NCBI GenBank assembly: GCA_903930455.1
Contig: CAIYYT010000186.1
Span: 1 to 37,989, forward strand
DNA length: 37,989 nt
Origin: an uncultured bacterium
GTDB taxonomy: Bacteria > Zixibacteria > MSB-5A5 > CAIYYT01
Direction of reading: 5' to 3'
Positions 33,832-37,989 of this stretch are shown here, piece after piece. The notes under the pieces were generated by a model. The model worked only from the letters and a program-made list of their open reading frames with translations. It made no database searches and was not told the DNA's origin. The position numbers and the translations under genes were made by a program. Position 1 is the stretch's first letter, and every line of letters begins with the position of its first letter.

Positions 33832-36003
33832 ATGACTGGTCAAGACAAAATCCTCGCGGGGCTGAACCCTCCACAATTGGAAGCGGTCACGTTTGGAGAT
33901 GGTCCCCTGCTGGTGCTGGCGGGCGCCGGCAGCGGTAAGACCCGCGTGCTCACCAGCCGTGTTGCGCACCTGATCGCCACGGGGCGCGCCGCACCGGAAC
34001 AGGTGTTGGCGGTGACTTTCACCAACAAGGCCGCCGGCGAGATGAAAGCGCGTATCGAGCGCCTGACCGATATGAACAAGTCCCGCATGCAGGTATCAAC
34101 CTTTCATTCCTTTGCCGCTTTGTTGCTGCGTTTCTACGGCGAACGCCTTGGACTACCCAATGGCTATACGATATACGACCAGGACGACGCTTTGAGCGCT
34201 ATCAAGAGCTGTCTGACCGAACTGAAGATTGACAGCAAGAAACTCACGGCGGCTTCCGTGCTCGATCGAATCAGCGACGCCAAGACGGAGATGGTCGGCG
34301 TGGACGCATTTGCCGCCACCGCTTACAGCCCAGATTATAAGAAGGTTGCGCAGGTCTACGAGTTGTACGAGCGTAAACTCAAGGCCGCCGGGGCGCTTGA
34401 TTTTGATGATCTGCTTGTAGACGCGGTGAAACTGTTGCAGAAGGATGTCGAAATCAGAACGCGGCTACAACAGAAGTATCGTTACCTGTTGATCGACGAA
34501 TACCAGGACACCAACAAGCCGCAATATTTGATGGCCAAGATTTTGTCGGAGGCAAATCACAATATCTTTGCCGTCGGTGATGAGGATCAATCGATTTATG
34601 GCTGGCGCGGCGCCAATATTCAAAACATTCTTAACTTCGAACACGACTTTCCGAACTGCAAAATCATTCGTCTGGAGCAAAACTACCGTTCCACCCAGAC
34701 CATTCTCAAGGCGGCCTCGACGGTTGTCAGCAACAACCGCATGCGAAAAGGCAAAACTCTGTTCTCGGTCGGCGAAAAGGGGGAACCGCTGGTCCTGATG
34801 ATTACCGAAAACGACGACGACGAAGCCGAGCGGCTGGCGGCGCGCATCGAAGATCAGATTCGCGCTAACGTTCCACGCAGCGAGATCGCCTTGCTGTATC
34901 GCACCAATGCGCAATCCCGGGCGCTGGAGGAATCACTCAAACGTCGGTTTATTCCTTACAAAATCGTTGGCGGTATTCGCTTCTATCAGCGCAAAGAAAT
35001 CAAGGATATGCTCGCCTATCTCAAGCTGATCGAGAATCCCAAGGACGATGTCAGCTTTCGGCGGGTTATCAACTATCCCAAGCGCGGCATCGGCGATGCA
35101 ACTCTGTCACAGCTTGAAGCCAAAGCCAACGAACTTGGCTGTTCGTTGCTTGAATTGATTTCGCGATCGGGACAGCTTGATTTCTTAACGGCAGGGGCGG
35201 GGGCTAAACTTGCCAAGTTCGCGAAGTTGCTGGACTATCTGACCAAGATGGCGGCCACGCTACCGCTCGGTCAGTTGATGCAACTCGTGGCCGACAAGAC
35301 CGGCATCACGGCCGATCTCAAAGCGCTCGACCCGACGGAGAGCGAGATGCGGCTGGAAAATGTGGAGGAGCTGATTGCTTCCGGAGTCGAATATGCGTTG
35401 GAGAATGTTGAAGCCGGCGTTGCCACTTTCTTGCAGGATATTTCGCTTTACACGGATCTCGACAGCTACGATCGTCAGAGTGACGCTGTGACGTTGATGA
35501 CACTGCACGGAGCCAAGGGTCTGGAATTCGAGTCGGTTTTTATCACCGGTCTGGAGGATGGTTTGTTTCCGATTTCGCGCAGTCTTGATGACACCGCCAA
35601 GCTTGAGGAAGAGCGCCGCCTGTTCTACGTCGGCATGACGCGCGCCAAATCGCGACTGACCTTGTCATACGCGTTGCACCGCGCACGTTTCGGAAATAAG
35701 CAGACGTTGCGTTCGCGGTTTCTTGATGAAGTTCCCGATGAAGTTCTCGATACCGTACGTTACACTCTCGTCGACGCACGCGGTAACGTCAACTCGTCGT
35801 TTGTGCTTCCAGAATATCACGATGACGACGATCCGTACGCATTTCTTCGGATCGGTACCGCTGTCTATCATCCCCGCTGGGGGGAGGGCGCCGTGACGAA
35901 TCGAAACGGTTCCGGCGACAATACCGAAGTCGAGGTTCGTTTTCATTTCGCGGGCACCAAAAAGCTGGTCGCTCGCTACGCGAAACTCCGTCCACTGCGT
36001 TAA
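33832..36003 (+). CDS. pcrA: ATP-dependent 3'-5' DNA helicase, PcrA/UvrD family
   Basis: A 723-residue superfamily 1A helicase that acts in nucleotide-excision and mismatch repair and in clearing RecA filaments and conflicts. Motif I is GAGSGKT at residues 31-37. Motif II L-L-I-D-E-Y-Q-D-T, motif III G-D-E-D-Q-S-I-Y-G-W-R-G-A, motif IV R-L-E-Q-N-Y-R-S-T, motif V T-L-H-G-A-K-G-L-E-F and motif VI R-R-L-F-Y-V-G-M-T-R-A-K follow in order. The C-terminal 50 residues (Y-H-P-R-W-G-E-G-A-V-T) form the Tudor-like element that in PcrA binds RNA polymerase. It is transcribed alone, divergent from the methyltransferase-mutM pair. Confidence 0.95.
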   Translation: MTGQDKILAGLNPPQLEAVTFGDGPLLVLAGAGSGKTRVLTSRVAHLIATGRAAPEQVLAVTFTNKAAGEMKARIERLTDMNKSRMQVSTFHSFAALLLRFYGERLGLPNGYTIYDQDDALSAIKSCLTELKIDSKKLTAASVLDRISDAKTEMVGVDAFAATAYSPDYKKVAQVYELYERKLKAAGALDFDDLLVDAVKLLQKDVEIRTRLQQKYRYLLIDEYQDTNKPQYLMAKILSEANHNIFAVGDEDQSIYGWRGANIQNILNFEHDFPNCKIIRLEQNYRSTQTILKAASTVVSNNRMRKGKTLFSVGEKGEPLVLMITENDDDEAERLAARIEDQIRANVPRSEIALLYRTNAQSRALEESLKRRFIPYKIVGGIRFYQRKEIKDMLAYLKLIENPKDDVSFRRVINYPKRGIGDATLSQLEAKANELGCSLLELISRSGQLDFLTAGAGAKLAKFAKLLDYLTKMAATLPLGQLMQLVADKTGITADLKALDPTESEMRLENVEELIASGVEYALENVEAGVATFLQDISLYTDLDSYDRQSDAVTLMTLHGAKGLEFESVFITGLEDGLFPISRSLDDTAKLEEERRLFYVGMTRAKSRLTLSYALHRARFGNKQTLRSRFLDEVPDEVLDTVRYTLVDARGNVNSSFVLPEYHDDDDPYAFLRIGTAVYHPRWGEGAVTNRNGSGDNTEVEVRFHFAGTKKLVARYAKLRPLR

Positions 36004-36028
36004 GAGAATTTCCAGCAGAGCTTTCGTT

Positions 36029-37666
36029 TCACTTACACGACGCGCATGGCGAAGCGCCGTGCGTGAACATGTAGCTAATCAGGTAAACAGCGTCTGCTAT
36101 CGATGGCCCGCCATCGCAATCGACGTCGCCATTGTGACCGTCAAGCAGCGGACCGCCCTGGGCAAAGATGAATTGAATCAGATGTACTAAATCTGCGATG
36201 TCTATGCCACCGGAACCATCGTAATCGCCGCACAATGATGGATCATCGTCATAGTCAAGACGCGCAACAAATCCGTCCGACCAACCGCCTGCATATTGAT
36301 ACAACCACGGATTCTGTAGCGGGAAATCGGAAGAGCCGGTTTTGCCGGCCACGATGATCACGCCGTTGGCGGCTGCTACGGCCAGTGCCTTGTCATCGCC
36401 CACGCCACCATAAAGAGTGCTGAACTCGCTGCTGTCGCCGTCGGAGGAGATGATGCTAACAAAGACTTCACGCAATCCTGCCGACTCACTTTGCAAAGAC
36501 ATCATCGTGGGGAAATCGCTTGCCAAAGTCCAGCCGACGACTATGATCTTGCCATTTTTGTCAGCGACAACTGCGCTCGCTTCGTCATCGCCCGAAACAC
36601 CGCCGAGATATGTGCTAAATTGCACGGATCCGGTCGTCATGTCGAACGCCGTCACAAAACCGTCGGACAAACTTGGGCACGACCGACAAAAGCCTTGCAG
36701 CGGCAGGTGCAACGGATAATCTGTCGAGTAGGTCTTGCCGACAATAATCACCTTGCCGTCGGAAGCAAGCGCCATTCCCCGAGGGACATCATCCTGTACG
36801 CCACCCCAATAGGTCGATCCGATCAGCGGTATGCCGGATGGGTCGATTTTTGCGACGAACAGGTCAAAACCACCCATAAGCGTATCCTGCAAGGGTTGGA
36901 CAACCGGCAAGTCGGGCGAATTTGTCGTGCCGGAGATATAGATCGCGCCCTCGGGATCGATAACAATGCCGACGGCATTATCAGCGCCACTGCCGCCGAA
37001 GTAGGTCGAATAGCTTAGTGCTTTGCTGGTTGCGTTGATCTTGCAGACAAAGGCATCCGTCGCCGCTCCGGCCAGGGTATCAATCAGCGCACTAACCGTC
37101 GGGAAGTCGCTCGAACTGGTGCTGCCAACGATTCCGACGCTGCCGTAGTTGTCAACCACGAGGTCACTGGCTCTGTCGTTTCCGTTGCCACCGAGATAGG
37201 ATGAAAACAACAACGAGTCGCCGGCGCTGCTTAGGCAGACGATGAGCGCGTCCTCATAGCCGGAGTTCTGCGCCTTAAGCGGCATAACCATGCGCAAATC
37301 CGTTGATGTTGTTCCGCCGCAGACCCAGATACGTCCGGCGCTGTCGACGGCAATGCCGGTTGCCTGATCATTGCCGTTGCCGCCGAAATAGGTGCAAAAT
37401 TCCAACGTGTCACCGGTGGGGCAAAACTTGGCGATGAAAATGTCATCTTCCGCCGCGCGGGCGTCTTGAAGCGCATGCACGATCGGGAAATTGTCCGAAG
37501 TGGTCTGACCGGTAACATAAATGTGTCCCTCCCGATCGATGGCGACATCGGTGATGTTATCGGCCGCACTGCCACCGAGGAAGGTGGAGAATCGGACGGT
37601 CGGCGCGGCGAGAGCGGTGGAAGTGAGGACAAGCAAAAGCGCCGTTATGAGGTGTAACGTAAGCAT
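36029..37666 (-). CDS. Secreted SBBP-repeat beta-propeller protein with dockerin-like tail
   Basis: 545 residues from ATG 37666. A longer reading frame to 37768 would translate the intergenic repeats and is rejected; the chosen start begins with a clear signal peptide (M-L-T-L-H-L-I-T-A-L-L-L-V-L, ending T-A-L-A-A). Seven SBBP (PF06739-type) repeats of about 60-65 residues fill about residues 22-460, each with F-S-T-Y-L-G-G-x-x-x-D near its start and V-G-x-T-x-S-x-D-F-P later, suggesting a beta-propeller. Two dockerin-like calcium repeats end the protein (C-G-D-Y-D-G-S-G-G-I-D-I-A-D and G-D-V-D-C-D-G-G). No ribosome site is visible, since the REP-like palindrome lies directly before the ATG. 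Its function is probably surface-associated binding. Confidence 0.85.
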   Translation of the reverse strand: MLTLHLITALLLVLTSTALAAPTVRFSTFLGGSAADNITDVAIDREGHIYVTGQTTSDNFPIVHALQDARAAEDDIFIAKFCPTGDTLEFCTYFGGNGNDQATGIAVDSAGRIWVCGGTTSTDLRMVMPLKAQNSGYEDALIVCLSSAGDSLLFSSYLGGNGNDRASDLVVDNYGSVGIVGSTSSSDFPTVSALIDTLAGAATDAFVCKINATSKALSYSTYFGGSGADNAVGIVIDPEGAIYISGTTNSPDLPVVQPLQDTLMGGFDLFVAKIDPSGIPLIGSTYWGGVQDDVPRGMALASDGKVIIVGKTYSTDYPLHLPLQGFCRSCPSLSDGFVTAFDMTTGSVQFSTYLGGVSGDDEASAVVADKNGKIIVVGWTLASDFPTMMSLQSESAGLREVFVSIISSDGDSSEFSTLYGGVGDDKALAVAAANGVIIVAGKTGSSDFPLQNPWLYQYAGGWSDGFVARLDYDDDPSLCGDYDGSGGIDIADLVHLIQFIFAQGGPLLDGHNGDVDCDGGPSIADAVYLISYMFTHGASPCASCK

Positions 37667-37671
37667 TGGAA

Positions 37672-37695
37672 GGTCGCGACTAAAGTCGCTCCTAC
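37672..37695 (-). repeat. REP-like palindrome with GTAG head
   Basis: On the minus strand the unit begins GTAG, followed by GAGCGACT, a TT loop and AGTCGC, then GACC. GTAG- or GGAG-headed palindromes of this form are the known REP elements moved by RAYT (TnpA-REP) proteins in other bacteria. It ends six bases before the SBBP gene start. No RAYT gene is in the window. Confidence 0.7.
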
Positions 37696-37717
37696 GATCT
37701 TCGCCATTAATGGTAGC

Positions 37718-37743
37718 GCCGTCAGGAATCCTTTCCTGACGGC
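37718..37743. repeat. Palindromic intergenic repeat, G-T-C-A-G-G-A type
   Basis: A perfect 11-bp stem GCCGTCAGGAA/TTCCTGACGGC with a four-base loop. It shares its G-T-C-A-G-G-A arms with the palindrome at 9684-9709. It lies just downstream of the dockerin gene cut by the right edge and could be its terminator, although no T-run follows. Confidence 0.75.
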
Positions 37744-37752
37744 ATCGTTCGG

Positions 37753-37989
37753 CTAGAATGCGCTGCATGGGGCAGGGCCATGACTGAAGATATAATTGAT
37801 CAGATAAACCGCGTCCGCAATATCTATACTCCCATCACAGTTGGGGTCACCTGTCATTAGAGGTTGTGGCGCGCCACCACCCATGAAGATGTAATTGATC
37901 AGGAATACGACATCTGCCACAGTCACTGCCGCATCATTATCACAATCACCCAAGGTCACTGTCCGGAATGTAAACACCTGCGGCGACCA
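37753..37989 (-). CDS. C-terminal dockerin-like end of a secreted protein (truncated by window edge)
   Basis: The last 78 codons of a minus-strand gene that continues past the right edge. Two dockerin-like repeats are seen (G-D-C-D-N-D-A-A-V-T-V-A-D-V-V-F-L-I-N-Y-I-F and G-D-P-N-C-D-G-S-I-D-I-A-D-A-V-Y-L-I-N-Y-I-F), ending H-G-P-A-P-C-S-A-F. The part before them is too short to name. It is in tandem with the SBBP gene, 86 bases upstream of it. Confidence 0.8.
   Translation of the reverse strand, partial: WSPQVFTFRTVTLGDCDNDAAVTVADVVFLINYIFMGGGAPQPLMTGDPNCDGSIDIADAVYLINYIFSHGPAPCSAF

Noticed and set aside
1-37989. CRISPR arrays, insertion sequences, prophage genes, tRNA or rRNA genes
   Set aside because: No regularly spaced direct repeats, transposase, integrase or phage-type genes, or cloverleaf sequences were recognised by reading; a tool-based tRNA and ncRNA scan was not possible.

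Overview
The window looks like a chromosomal segment from a Gram-negative bacterium of the FCB assemblage, most likely candidate phylum Zixibacteria. This placement is inferred from the style of its secreted proteins: dockerin-like tails built on the pattern G-D-x-N/D-x-D-G-x-V/I-D-I-x-D-x-V-Y-L-I-x-Y-I-F (three proteins), a matching cohesin-like secreted domain, an M6-type peptidase and SBBP repeats. No rRNA or tRNA gene was found to settle taxonomy. Gene starts are mostly preceded by clear Shine-Dalgarno sequences, and about 95% of the DNA is coding.

Layout. 1-5.5 kb: start of a secreted M6-type peptidase (cut by the left edge), a response regulator with an HDOD domain and a degenerate receiver, clpB, and a small secreted cohesin-like protein. 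5.7-7.4 kb: prs-rplY (PRPP synthetase and ribosomal protein L25) with a good promoter and an intrinsic terminator. 7.7-16.4 kb: a complete phosphate island on the minus strand, read phoB-phoR-pstS-pstC-pstA-pstB-phoU and then a DUF47 protein with a PiT transporter. Upstream of phoB and of pstS lie direct repeats of C-C-T-A-A-C/T half-sites on an 11-bp helical period, a likely PHO box of this lineage.

16.4-26.2 kb: a ten-gene minus-strand cluster for a cytoplasmic group 3b-type NAD(P)-linked [NiFe] hydrogenase (beta, a HoxI-like cyclic-nucleotide-fold protein, gamma, delta, alpha), its C-terminal endopeptidase, and HypF, HypC, HypD and HypE. HypA and HypB are absent from the window. A candidate Crp/Fnr-type promoter lies upstream of the first gene. 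26.7-28.2 kb: a membrane-anchored heptaheme cytochrome c on the same strand.

28.4-38 kb: a secreted dockerin protein with an eight-cysteine cluster, an MFS transporter, rpmG (L33, GTG start) with strong promoter and terminator, an unrecognised secreted protein, mutM with an upstream methyltransferase gene, a divergent pcrA/uvrD helicase, a seven-repeat SBBP protein with dockerin tail, and the 3' end of another dockerin gene cut by the right edge.

Themes outside the genes: two copies of a palindrome G-T-C-A-G-G-A-N6-T-C-C-T-G-A-C, a GTAG-headed REP-like palindrome directly before the SBBP gene, and three genes (cohesin-like, hypF, pcrA) whose -10 box sits only 6-9 bases before the ATG with no ribosome binding site, suggesting leaderless mRNAs.
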